Source of the DNA: Rhodospirillaceae bacterium
GTDB lineage: Bacteria > Pseudomonadota > Alphaproteobacteria > Rhodospirillales > Rhodospirillaceae
Direction of reading: 5' to 3'
Length of the DNA stretch: 35,053 nucleotides
Assembly: GCA_019694335.1 (NCBI GenBank)
Contig: JAIBCD010000031.1
Coordinates: 1 to 35,053, forward strand
The notes under the pieces are model-generated. The model saw nothing but the letters and a program-made list of their open reading frames with translations. It did not search any database and was not told where the DNA came from. The stretch's first letter is position 1. Each line of letters starts with the position of its first letter. Below are positions 17,427-25,151 of this stretch, piece after piece. A program made the position numbers and the translations under genes.

Positions 17427-19919
17427 ATGGCGTCGGCGGTGGAGATGAGCGCTGTTGATCGTGCGCGTTTGGAAGACGTCGGCTTCCTGACGTGCATGAC
17501 GCTGGTGTTGCTGGGGAACTACGCGCAGACCGGTCACTTTGGGGGGCCGCTGGCCTACACGCCGTTCAACGTCGCGTATCACCTCGCGGGGCCCGAGCAT
17601 GGCGGGATGCGCTACGACTACCGGCGCCCGAAGCACCCGTTCAGCGACAAGTTCCTGATGGCGGCAGGCCACTGCGCGCCGACGATGTACGCGCTGTACA
17701 TGGTCCTGGGCCAGGCGCTGGAGCGCAAGTTCAAGGCGACTGGCGACCAGCGCTATTACGCCAGTCCGGAAGACGCGATCCTGCCGATCGATGCGCTGGG
17801 TTTCCGCCGGGGCGCGGGCGCTCTCACCAAGCTGCTCTCCGACCAGGGCCTCGCCGACGACCCGCTGTTCGCGCAAGCCAAGGCGCGCGGCATCAAGGCG
17901 CTGTCGGGCCACGCCGAGAGTGTCGACGTGACCAACGACGTCAACGGCGGTCCGTCCGGCGTGGGTGTCGCGACCGCGGCCGGCAAGGCGGCGTTCTGGG
18001 ATCTGGCGGGAGCCCCCGACACCCCCAAGATCATCGCCTTCGAAGGCGAGTTCGCCATGACCGAAGGCCACGCCCAGGAACTCAAGACCCAGGCGCTGGC
18101 GCTACAGGTGGGCAAGCGCTTGCGAGTTATTCTCTCGGATAACAACGCCGGCATCGACGATGTGCTGCTGGGCGGCGTGATCCCGAAGCAGTACGTCAAC
18201 TCCTACAACCTGGTCGAGCAGTGGACGTCCTACGGCTGGAACGTGATTCAGGTCGCCAACGGCGGCGACTACGGCCAGGTGCTGGAGATGCTGCGCAAGC
18301 TCGAGGACGTGGACGCCGACGACCGCCGCCCGCTGATCGCCATCGCGCGCACCACCAAGGGCTACTGGCCGGCCGCGAAGGACGGCCATCTGACGGCGGA
18401 CGTCAAGCAGATCGTCAGCTACCAGAGCCATCCCTATAACCACAAGATGAACGCGGAGTACTTCGTGGCGCTGGCCTCGACCTTCGAGAAGAACTATGGC
18501 GTCACGTTCCAGGGCATTCGCGACGGCGCGCCGAAGGATGAGCGCGCCCGCCTGATCCAGTTCAAGACCAATATCGACGTGGTGATGTCGGTGATGGAGA
18601 AGAACGGCCTGGGCGACTGGATCGCCGACCGCCTGGTGGCCATCGGCGATCAGGTCAAGGACGACCGCAAGGTGGGCTTCGCCGCCCAACCCAACCCGTT
18701 CCTGGACGAGCGCCTCAAGGTCGCCAACCTGCCGGCCGAGCCGCAGAAGCTGAAGGTCAAGAACCGCTTCTCGGGCGCCGAGAAGGAGGTCTCGATCGCC
18801 CTGTACCGCAAGCCGGGCGAGCAGATGGGCTCACGCCGCGCGGTGTCGGAGATCGTCAAATGGATGAACTATGTCACCGACAACCGGTTCATCACCCTGG
18901 CCGCCGATCTCTCGGAATCCATCAACGTCGAGCACGGCGCTTTGTGGGGCCACTACGACCCGGTCACCAACCCGCTGGGCACCCGCGTCAAGGCGGCGAT
19001 CCAGGAAGCCGGCAACGTCGCCACCGCCATCGGCATGGTGAGCCAGAGCGCCAGCCTGGATCCCAAGCAGTTCGCGGGCGTTTGGGCGCTGTCCGGCACC
19101 TACGGGGCGTTCACGCCCCTGATGTACACGCCGGCGCGCGTCTGGAGCCAGCAGAACCAGGACAGCCGCTTCCGCATGGGAGTGCTGCATGTGCTGGCGG
19201 GCCACTCGGGCCCGGAGACCGCGGCAGACGGGCGCAGCCATTTCGGCATCTTCGCGACCCAGGTCTGGCGCATGCTGCCGCGCGGGCAGGTGATCCACCT
19301 GAACTTCTGGGATTACAACGACGTGGCGTCGGGCTACTTCGCCGCCGCCGAGATCGCGGCGCGCGATCCCAAGGTCGGCATTATCGTGATCGAGGTGGCG
19401 CGGCCCGACAACCCGGTGGCCGACCGCACGAAGTTTGCGGACACCGACCCGCGCGCGGCGGCGAAGGGCTTTTACCTGATCCGCGACTTCGCGCCGGGCA
19501 GGCCCAAGCAGGGCACGGTGATCCTGCAGGGTGCGAGCGCCTCGGTGAACGCGGTCAAGGTGCTGCCGCGCCTGGAGGAGGCGGGGATCAACGTGCGGGT
19601 GGTGTCGGCGGTGAGCGAGGAGCTGTTCGACCGCCAACCCCAGGCCTACCGCGACAAGGTGCTGCCGTCCGAGGCGCTCTACGATGCCATGGTGGTCAGC
19701 ACCGGCACCCGGCGCATGTGGCCGGTGCGCAACCTGGGGCCGCTGACCGACGAGTACTCGCTGACCTCGGACTGGGACAACCAGTGGCTCACCAGCGGCA
19801 TGGAGAAGGACGTGATCGAGGAAGCGCACCTCGATCCGGACTCCATCTTCAACGGTATCCAGCGCTTCGCCGCGGACCACGAAACCAGGATCGAACGCCA
19901 GGTGAAGGATCTGGTGTAG
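17427..19919 (+). CDS. Transketolase-like thiamine-diphosphate enzyme, long form
   Basis: An 830-aa protein, longer than the about 660 aa usual for transketolase. The order matches transketolase: TGHFGGPLAYTP (compare SGHPGAPMG), SDKFLMAAGHCAPTMYAL (compare NGHG), a ThDP/Mg segment with EGEF (206-209) then EGHAQE and DNNAGID (Asn239/240), a pyrimidine-binding domain with AGHSGPETAADGRSHFG, and a C-terminal domain (LQGASASVNAVKV). The usual GDG is replaced by GEF. Transketolase would move two-carbon units between sugar phosphates in the cytoplasm; exact substrates are uncertain because of the length. It starts at ATG 17427 behind GGGGGAGGGG; a TTG one codon earlier is less likely. It is followed 11 bp later by class II aldolase, which supports a sugar-phosphate role. 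It does not look like phosphoketolase. Confidence 0.8.
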   Translation: MASAVEMSAVDRARLEDVGFLTCMTLVLLGNYAQTGHFGGPLAYTPFNVAYHLAGPEHGGMRYDYRRPKHPFSDKFLMAAGHCAPTMYALYMVLGQALERKFKATGDQRYYASPEDAILPIDALGFRRGAGALTKLLSDQGLADDPLFAQAKARGIKALSGHAESVDVTNDVNGGPSGVGVATAAGKAAFWDLAGAPDTPKIIAFEGEFAMTEGHAQELKTQALALQVGKRLRVILSDNNAGIDDVLLGGVIPKQYVNSYNLVEQWTSYGWNVIQVANGGDYGQVLEMLRKLEDVDADDRRPLIAIARTTKGYWPAAKDGHLTADVKQIVSYQSHPYNHKMNAEYFVALASTFEKNYGVTFQGIRDGAPKDERARLIQFKTNIDVVMSVMEKNGLGDWIADRLVAIGDQVKDDRKVGFAAQPNPFLDERLKVANLPAEPQKLKVKNRFSGAEKEVSIALYRKPGEQMGSRRAVSEIVKWMNYVTDNRFITLAADLSESINVEHGALWGHYDPVTNPLGTRVKAAIQEAGNVATAIGMVSQSASLDPKQFAGVWALSGTYGAFTPLMYTPARVWSQQNQDSRFRMGVLHVLAGHSGPETAADGRSHFGIFATQVWRMLPRGQVIHLNFWDYNDVASGYFAAAEIAARDPKVGIIVIEVARPDNPVADRTKFADTDPRAAAKGFYLIRDFAPGRPKQGTVILQGASASVNAVKVLPRLEEAGINVRVVSAVSEELFDRQPQAYRDKVLPSEALYDAMVVSTGTRRMWPVRNLGPLTDEYSLTSDWDNQWLTSGMEKDVIEEAHLDPDSIFNGIQRFAADHETRIERQVKDLV

Positions 19920-19930
19920 AGGAGAGTGAG

Positions 19931-21019
19931 ATGGACACGGCACATAAAGGTTCCCTGCGCCCGGGGGTGGTTTACGGGCGAGACTATCGGGAGCTGATTT
20001 CGCGTTGCAAGTCAGAAGGTTATGCGCTGCCGGCGGTCAATGTCGTCGGCACGAACAGCATCAACGCGGCTTTGGAGGCGGCCGCCGCCAGCGCATCCGA
20101 TGTCGTGATCCAGTTGTCGCATGGCGGCGCGCGATTCTTTGGCGGCGAGGGCCTTCCCACCGATCGCGCCGCGGTGGCGGGCGCTGTTTCCGCGGCACGG
20201 CATGTTCATGAGGTCGCCTCCAGCTATGGAATCTGCGTGGTGCTGCATACGGACCATGCGCAACGGGCGTTGGTGCCGTGGGTGGAGACGTTGATCGGCT
20301 ATAGCGAACAGCATTACCAGGCGCACCGGCGCCCGCTGTTCTCGTCGCATATGCTGGATTTGTCCGAGGAGTCCCTGGACTCGAACTTGGCGGAGTGTGA
20401 GCGCATGCTGCAACGTCTCACGCCGCTCGAAATGGGGCTGGAGATCGAGTTGGGCGTCACCGGCGGCGAGGAAGACGGCGTGGGTTCCGAAAACCTCGAA
20501 GAGGCCGACAGCTCGCACCTTTATACCCGCGCGGAAGACGTGCTCCGTGCTTATGACGCGTTGACGCCGGTTGGAAGCTTCTCCGTGGCCGCGGCGTTTG
20601 GAAATGTTCACGGGGTTTATAGCCCGGGCAATGTCGTGCTTCGCCCGGAGATCCTGGAGGCGTCGCAAAAGCTCGTCCAGCAGGAGCGCAAGACCGTGTC
20701 CAAGCCGATGAATTTCGTCTTCCACGGCGGCTCCGGCTCGTCCCAGGACGAAATATCCCGGGCGGTGAGTTACGGGGTCGTGAAGATGAATATCGATACC
20801 GATACGCAATTCGCTTTCGCGCAGGGTGTCGGCAAATACGTGAACGATAATCCGTCGGCGTTCCAGGCACAGATCGACGAGAAAACCGGCAAGCCGAACA
20901 AGAAGCGCTACGACCCCCGAAAATGGCTGCGCGTGGGCGAGCAGGGCATGGTGGCGCGGCTGAAGACGGCGTTCAGCGACCTCAACGCGGTCGGCAAGTC
21001 GCTCGCGCGGCGGACCTAG
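19931..21019 (+). CDS. fbaA: Class II fructose-bisphosphate aldolase
   Basis: A 362-aa protein closely resembling E. coli FbaA through most of its length. It has KPG-like start (RPGVVYGRDY), LPAVNVVGTNSINAALEAA, HTDHAQ (zinc His and catalytic Asp), PLFSSHMLDLSEESL, LEIELGVTGGEEDGV, FGNVHGVY (zinc His), NFVFHGGSGS (zinc His) and VKMNIDTDTQ, and ends in a PNKKRYDPRKWLR segment. It cleaves or forms fructose 1,6-bisphosphate from dihydroxyacetone phosphate and glyceraldehyde 3-phosphate, in the cytoplasm with Zn2+. ATG 19931 follows GAGGAGAGTGAG and lies 11 bp after the transketolase-like stop, so the two form an operon. With that partner it may serve gluconeogenesis or the pentose-phosphate pathway; no Rubisco or phosphoribulokinase is present to indicate a Calvin cycle. 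Confidence 0.95.
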   Translation: MDTAHKGSLRPGVVYGRDYRELISRCKSEGYALPAVNVVGTNSINAALEAAAASASDVVIQLSHGGARFFGGEGLPTDRAAVAGAVSAARHVHEVASSYGICVVLHTDHAQRALVPWVETLIGYSEQHYQAHRRPLFSSHMLDLSEESLDSNLAECERMLQRLTPLEMGLEIELGVTGGEEDGVGSENLEEADSSHLYTRAEDVLRAYDALTPVGSFSVAAAFGNVHGVYSPGNVVLRPEILEASQKLVQQERKTVSKPMNFVFHGGSGSSQDEISRAVSYGVVKMNIDTDTQFAFAQGVGKYVNDNPSAFQAQIDEKTGKPNKKRYDPRKWLRVGEQGMVARLKTAFSDLNAVGKSLARRT

Positions 21020-21058
21020 GGGAGGCCAGGCGGCTCAAGCGTACCTGGCGCATCCTGC

Positions 21059-21703
21059 ATGGCACATGAAGATATCCCCACGGTTCTGATCTACGGCTTC
21101 ATGCTGCTCGCGGTGGCGGTGTTCGCCGCGAGCGGCGCGCTCGCGGCTGGGCGGCGCAAGCTGGATGTCATCGGTGTCGTCGTGCTGGCCATGGTGACCG
21201 CCACCGGCGGCGGCACCGCGCGCGACGTGCTCCTGGACCGGCATCCGATCTTCTGGATCGCGGATCCGACCTTCATCATCGTCTGTCTCGCCGCCACCGC
21301 CGTCACCTGGGTCTGGGTGCGTTATTACGCGCCGCCCGACCGCGCCTTGATCTACGCCGACGCGATTGGGCTCGCGTTCTCCGCCGTCAGCGGCGCGCAA
21401 GTGGCGGAGAACCTTCAGATGCCGGGTCTGATCATCGTGCTGATGGGAACCATCACCGGCTGCGCCGGTGGTCTGATGCGCGATGTGCTTACCGCCCAGA
21501 TCCCGCTGATCTTCCGCAAGTCGGAACTCTACGTCACCACCTGCATCGCCGGACTGGTCGCTTATGTGCTGCTGCGCAAGTTCGGCATCGGTGCGCCGGT
21601 GTCCGGCTCCATCGGCGCCGCCATCATCCTGGCGCTGCGCCTGGCCTCCATCCGCTGGCACATCACGCTGCCGGAAATGCACCTCGGCAAGGACAACGCC
21701 TGA
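21059..21703 (+). CDS. TRIC / UPF0126 family membrane protein
   Basis: A 214-aa inner-membrane protein of the bacterial TRIC (UPF0126, YicG/YadS-like) type. It has about seven hydrophobic helices and two internal repeats, each with the family glycine motif: GGGTARDVLLDRHPIFW in the first half and GCAGGLMRDVLTAQIPLIF in the second. Such proteins form trimeric monovalent-cation channels; some relatives have been proposed to transport glycine, so the substrate is uncertain. It begins 39 bp after the aldolase stop with a weak ribosome site and probably ends that operon. Confidence 0.88.
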   Translation: MAHEDIPTVLIYGFMLLAVAVFAASGALAAGRRKLDVIGVVVLAMVTATGGGTARDVLLDRHPIFWIADPTFIIVCLAATAVTWVWVRYYAPPDRALIYADAIGLAFSAVSGAQVAENLQMPGLIIVLMGTITGCAGGLMRDVLTAQIPLIFRKSELYVTTCIAGLVAYVLLRKFGIGAPVSGSIGAAIILALRLASIRWHITLPEMHLGKDNA

Positions 21704-21790
21704 CGGTCAGGGCGTCCACGATACGCTCGACATCCCCAGCCGTCCGGGTGAAAGTAGGGCCCTTCATTTCCGTCTGAGGGAGGGTTTCCG

Positions 21791-22831
21791 ATGCGCGTGC
21801 TCCGCCTTTCGGCCTTTGTCATGCTGGCGGCTTTGGCCGCCGGCGCCGCGTTCGCTCAGGCGGCCGCGCCGGCCGCGAAGGGCGGCCCGCCGCGCGAGAT
21901 GTCCCCCGAGGTGAAGGCCGACTCCGATGCCCAGCGCGCGCTGGCCAAGGCCACGCCGGCCCTGCCCATGGAGCGGGTGCTGATCAAGATCACCGGCGCC
22001 CCGTTCCCGATCGCCGATATCTCCGCCATGACCCAGGACAAGCAGGGGAACATCTACCTGTTCCATCGCCCGGAAGACAAAGCCAACACCGACGCGGTGG
22101 TGGTGGTGGATTCCCATGGAAAATTCCTGCGCTCCTGGGGCAAGGGCATGTTCACCATGCCTCACGGCATCCGCGTGGACCCGGACGGCAACGTGTGGAC
22201 CGTCGACGCCAACAAATCGATCGTCGTGAAGTTCACGCCCGAGGGCAAGCAACTGTTGCATATCGACGTGGGCGACGTGCCCGACCCGTCGCGCGCTTTC
22301 TGCGGTGCCACCGACGTGACCTTCGCCAAGAACGGCCATGTTTTTCTCGCCGATGGCTACTGCAATGCCCGTTACATCGAGTATGACGCCGCCGGCAAGA
22401 AGGTGCGTCAGTGGGGCAGCAAGGGCAAAGGCAACGGCGAATTCATGCTTCCGCACGACGTGTCGCTGAACGCCGACAACAGCGTCCTTTACGTCGCCGA
22501 CCGCGAGAATGGCCGCCTGCAGTGGTTCGATCTGGAAGGCAAATACCTCGGCCAGAAGCACTTCGGCGGGCAGCTGTTCAGCACCGTGGTGGCGCCGGAC
22601 GGCATGGTCTATGTCGGCACCCGGGCGCGCGGGCCCAATGGCACCAATGTCGATGCTGACTCGGTGATCTTCAAGTTCGACCCCAAGAGCGGCCAGGTGG
22701 TGGGCCAGCTCAACGCCTTCGCCCATCAGATCAGCGTCGGCGCCGACGGCACGGTGCTGCCCGGGGCGGTGACGGTGCGGGTGGGCGGTTATCCCAAGGA
22801 CTCGATCCTGGTATTCCGCGCGAAGAAATAA
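21791..22831 (+). CDS. Secreted NHL-type beta-propeller protein (peptidyl-alpha-hydroxyglycine lyase-like)
   Basis: A 346-aa exported protein with a signal peptide (LRLSAFVMLAALAAGAAFA-Q). Propeller units follow: ISAMTQDKQGNIYLFHR, MPHGIRVDPDGNVWTVD, ATDVTFAKNGHVFLADGYCNARYIEYD, LPHDVSLNADNSVLYVADRENGRLQWFD and STVVAPDGMVYVGTRAR. The MPHGIRVD ... VWTVD and LPHDVSLN ... VADRENGR signatures are those of the PAL-like branch, in which His residues bind metal, so enzymatic activity is possible. ATG 21791 is preceded by GAGGGAGGG. It lies 87 bp after the TRIC gene and 84 bp before the third OGT-like gene. It is a separate branch from the propellers at 750 and 29688 but similar in size. Confidence 0.87.
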   Translation: MRVLRLSAFVMLAALAAGAAFAQAAAPAAKGGPPREMSPEVKADSDAQRALAKATPALPMERVLIKITGAPFPIADISAMTQDKQGNIYLFHRPEDKANTDAVVVVDSHGKFLRSWGKGMFTMPHGIRVDPDGNVWTVDANKSIVVKFTPEGKQLLHIDVGDVPDPSRAFCGATDVTFAKNGHVFLADGYCNARYIEYDAAGKKVRQWGSKGKGNGEFMLPHDVSLNADNSVLYVADRENGRLQWFDLEGKYLGQKHFGGQLFSTVVAPDGMVYVGTRARGPNGTNVDADSVIFKFDPKSGQVVGQLNAFAHQISVGADGTVLPGAVTVRVGGYPKDSILVFRAKK

Positions 22832-22832
22832 G

Positions 22833-22877
22833 CACGACCGCGGCGGAGGGCTCGTGATTGGAGGTCTCCGCCGTTCG
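22833..22877 (+). terminator. Stem-loop between propeller 2 and OGT-like 3
   Basis: CGGCGGAG (22841-22848) pairs with CTCCGCCG (22866-22873). Flanking CACGA and TCGTG can extend the stem with a small internal loop. The apical loop is 17 nt and no T-tract follows. It is a possible weak terminator or attenuator; the basis is the visible complementarity only. Confidence 0.3.
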
Positions 22878-22915
22878 TGGTGTGGGCGCGGCCAGTGTGA
22901 AGGACGGCAAGCCCC

Positions 22916-24688
22916 GTGAACATTACGCGCGATATGGCCGCGCTCTTCGAACAGGGGGCCGCGGCCTTCACCGCCGGCCATTACGCCCAGGCCGTCGAGA
23001 TTCTTAACGCTGTCCTCGCGCGCGCGCCGGGCTTTGCGCCGGGGCACAACCTGCTCGGCCTCGCGCTGGCGGGATTGGGGTGCATACCCGAGGCGCTGTC
23101 GCGCTACGAAGCCGCGCTGCGTATCGACCCGTCTTTCGCGGCGCCCTACATAAACCGGGCTACGCTGTGGCGCGATCTGGGCGACCCGCGCGCCGCGCTC
23201 GCCGACCTCGACAAGGCGGTCGCGCTGGACCCCGATGATCCGACCGGTCATGCCAATCGCGGCAGCCTGCTCACCGAGATGGGCCAGCCGGCGGCCGCCA
23301 TCGCAAGCCTCGACCGCGCCCGCGCGCTGGCGCCCGACTATCCCTACGTGGCGGGTCTGCGGATGATCAATAAAGCCTATGTCTGCGACTGGAACGGGAT
23401 CGAGGAAGACCTTGCCGAACTCACGGCGAAGATTCAGGGCGGCGCTCCGGCGGCGCAGCCCTGGGCACTGCTCGCCCTGATCGACTCACCCGCGTTGCAG
23501 CGCGTGGCGGCGCAAGCCTGGCAGGCGGTCAAGGCGCCCGAGAACCGCAGTCTGGGGCCGGTGGCGAAGTACCCGCGCCATGAACGGATCAGGCTCGGCT
23601 ACTACTGTGCCGATTTTCATCGTCACCCGACCGGCCACCTGATCGCCGGGCTGTTCGAACGCCACCACCGCGGCGCGTTCGAGGTGATCGCGTTTTCCCT
23701 GAGGCCGGTGCGCGACGACGACATGCACCGGCGGATCGTCGCGGGCGTCGACCGGTTCATCGACGTCGCCGGCCGAAGCGACAAGGAGATCGCGGCGCTG
23801 TCGCGGGAACTCGAGATCGACATCGCCATCGACCTGAATGGCCTCATCGCGAACAATCGCGTGGGTGTCTTCGCGCACCGTGCCGCGCCGGCGCAGGTGA
23901 GTTACCTTGCCTATCCGGGCACGATGGGCGCACCGTATATGGACTACCTCATCGCCGATGACACCGTCATATCCGATCCGGCGTTCTACACCGAACGCGT
24001 GATCGCCTTGCCGGACTGCTATCAGGTGAACGACGCGGAGCGCCCCGTGTCTGACCGCCGCTTCACCCGCGCCGAACTCGGCCTCCCCGCCGCCGGGGTT
24101 GTGTTCTGTTGCTTCAACAATAATTTCAAGATCACGCCGCGCATGTTCGATATCTGGATGCGCATTCTCCGCGCCGTGGACGGCAGTGTGCTCTGGCTGA
24201 TCGAGGACAGCGCCGCCGCGGCCGCCAACCTCAGGCGCGAGGCCGCCCGCCGCGGCATCGCGGAAGGGCGGCTGGTGTTCGCGCCGCGCATGCCGCAGGA
24301 GGAACACCTCGCCCGGCAGGCCTTGGCGGACCTGTTTCTCGATACGCTGCCCTACAATGCGCACACCACCGGTAGCGACGCGTTGTGGGTCGGTTTGCCG
24401 GTCATAACCCATGCGGGAAAAAGCTTCGCCGCGCGGGTCGGTGCCAGCCTGTTGAAGGCCATGGACCTGCCCGAGTTGATCGCGCCCACCCTCGCCGACT
24501 ACGAGGCGCTGGCGATCGGCCTGGCAAAAGACCCGGTCCGCCTCGCGGAAATCAGGCGGAAGGTGATGCTGCACCGCACGGCATCGCGGTTGTTCGACCT
24601 CGACCGATTCACGGTGAATATCGAGGCTGCCTATACCCATATAGTGAAGCAGGGCGCCTCCCGAAACCCTGTGGGCACTGCACAATGA
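22916..24688 (+). CDS. TPR / O-GlcNAc transferase (SPINDLY)-like protein 3, short TPR form
   Basis: A 590-aa protein with about four TPRs (residues 5-145) and then a GT41-type catalytic region. Unlike the two copies at 12728-17294, it keeps the canonical DFHRHPTGHLIAG (His237), with NNNFKITPRMFDIWM (Lys405) and NAHTTGSDALWVG (His483, Asp488). It is thus closer to typical OGT/SPY enzymes, with a shorter target-recognition scaffold. It is cytoplasmic and likely acts as a nucleotide-sugar-dependent protein O-glycosyltransferase. It starts at GTG 22916; the upstream AAGGACGG is a modest ribosome site. It is on the same strand as the propeller before it, separated by a stem-loop, and is followed by a 463-bp gap before TonB receptor 2. 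Confidence 0.9.
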   Translation: MNITRDMAALFEQGAAAFTAGHYAQAVEILNAVLARAPGFAPGHNLLGLALAGLGCIPEALSRYEAALRIDPSFAAPYINRATLWRDLGDPRAALADLDKAVALDPDDPTGHANRGSLLTEMGQPAAAIASLDRARALAPDYPYVAGLRMINKAYVCDWNGIEEDLAELTAKIQGGAPAAQPWALLALIDSPALQRVAAQAWQAVKAPENRSLGPVAKYPRHERIRLGYYCADFHRHPTGHLIAGLFERHHRGAFEVIAFSLRPVRDDDMHRRIVAGVDRFIDVAGRSDKEIAALSRELEIDIAIDLNGLIANNRVGVFAHRAAPAQVSYLAYPGTMGAPYMDYLIADDTVISDPAFYTERVIALPDCYQVNDAERPVSDRRFTRAELGLPAAGVVFCCFNNNFKITPRMFDIWMRILRAVDGSVLWLIEDSAAAAANLRREAARRGIAEGRLVFAPRMPQEEHLARQALADLFLDTLPYNAHTTGSDALWVGLPVITHAGKSFAARVGASLLKAMDLPELIAPTLADYEALAIGLAKDPVRLAEIRRKVMLHRTASRLFDLDRFTVNIEAAYTHIVKQGASRNPVGTAQ

Positions 24689-25151
24689 TCGGCGGATTGG
24701 CCACACCGGCGGGCAGAAAAAGAATCCAATACCTGATCTTTGGTTGCATGAAGGAACCCGCCGGTTATGCTCATGGAAAGAGAGAGGTGGGGCAGGCCGA
24801 AGCTGGAGCAGGTTCGGGCGCCAAGCCTCGAGTGAACAGAGACCCAAAGCTGGTTTCCGATTTGCGGGAGCGGAAATAGGTTTTGGCGATGGGAGTGCGA
24901 AAGGCGCCGAAGCCTGGGAGGGCCGCCGGCGCCGGTCGGGAGGGGGAGGGAGAATCTGCGAAGGCCGAGACGAGACGGTGGGCGCCCCTCGCGCTACGCC
25001 GTTCGCCGCGGGCCATTCATCAATTACCCCAGGATATCTGAGCGGCCCGGCCTCGTGCGCGAGTCCGGGGCGGCGGTGACGGCATGTATCTGCAGTGAAG
25101 GCATGCCGGGAACGGTTTGTGCGATCGTAACCAGCATAGGGGAGTCGTTCG
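24689..25151 (+). promoter_or_regulatory. Intergenic control region upstream of TonB receptor 2
   Basis: No credible gene is seen in these 463 bp; the open frames are Arg/Gly/Pro-rich and lack recognisable motifs. The region is expected to carry the receptor promoter. GGGGAG, 6 nt before the ATG at 25152, is the ribosome binding site. I found no clear inverted repeat or promoter hexamers, and no obvious similarity to the control region of receptor 1. Confidence 0.35.

Noticed and set aside
17427-19919. Phosphoketolase identity for the long thiamine enzyme
   Set aside because: The N-terminal TGHFGGP/AAGHCAPTMYAL and EGHAQE elements match transketolase; typical phosphoketolase motifs were not seen.
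18860-21019. A long plus-strand frame appearing to fuse transketolase-region sequence with aldolase
   Set aside because: The first part is an out-of-frame shadow of the transketolase-like gene; the aldolase has its own ATG at 19931 with a good ribosome site.
17427-21703. Calvin-cycle (cbb) operon
   Set aside because: Transketolase plus class II aldolase is suggestive, but Rubisco, phosphoribulokinase and a CbbR-type neighbour are absent from the window. The LysR gene at 32019 is YeiE-like and far away.
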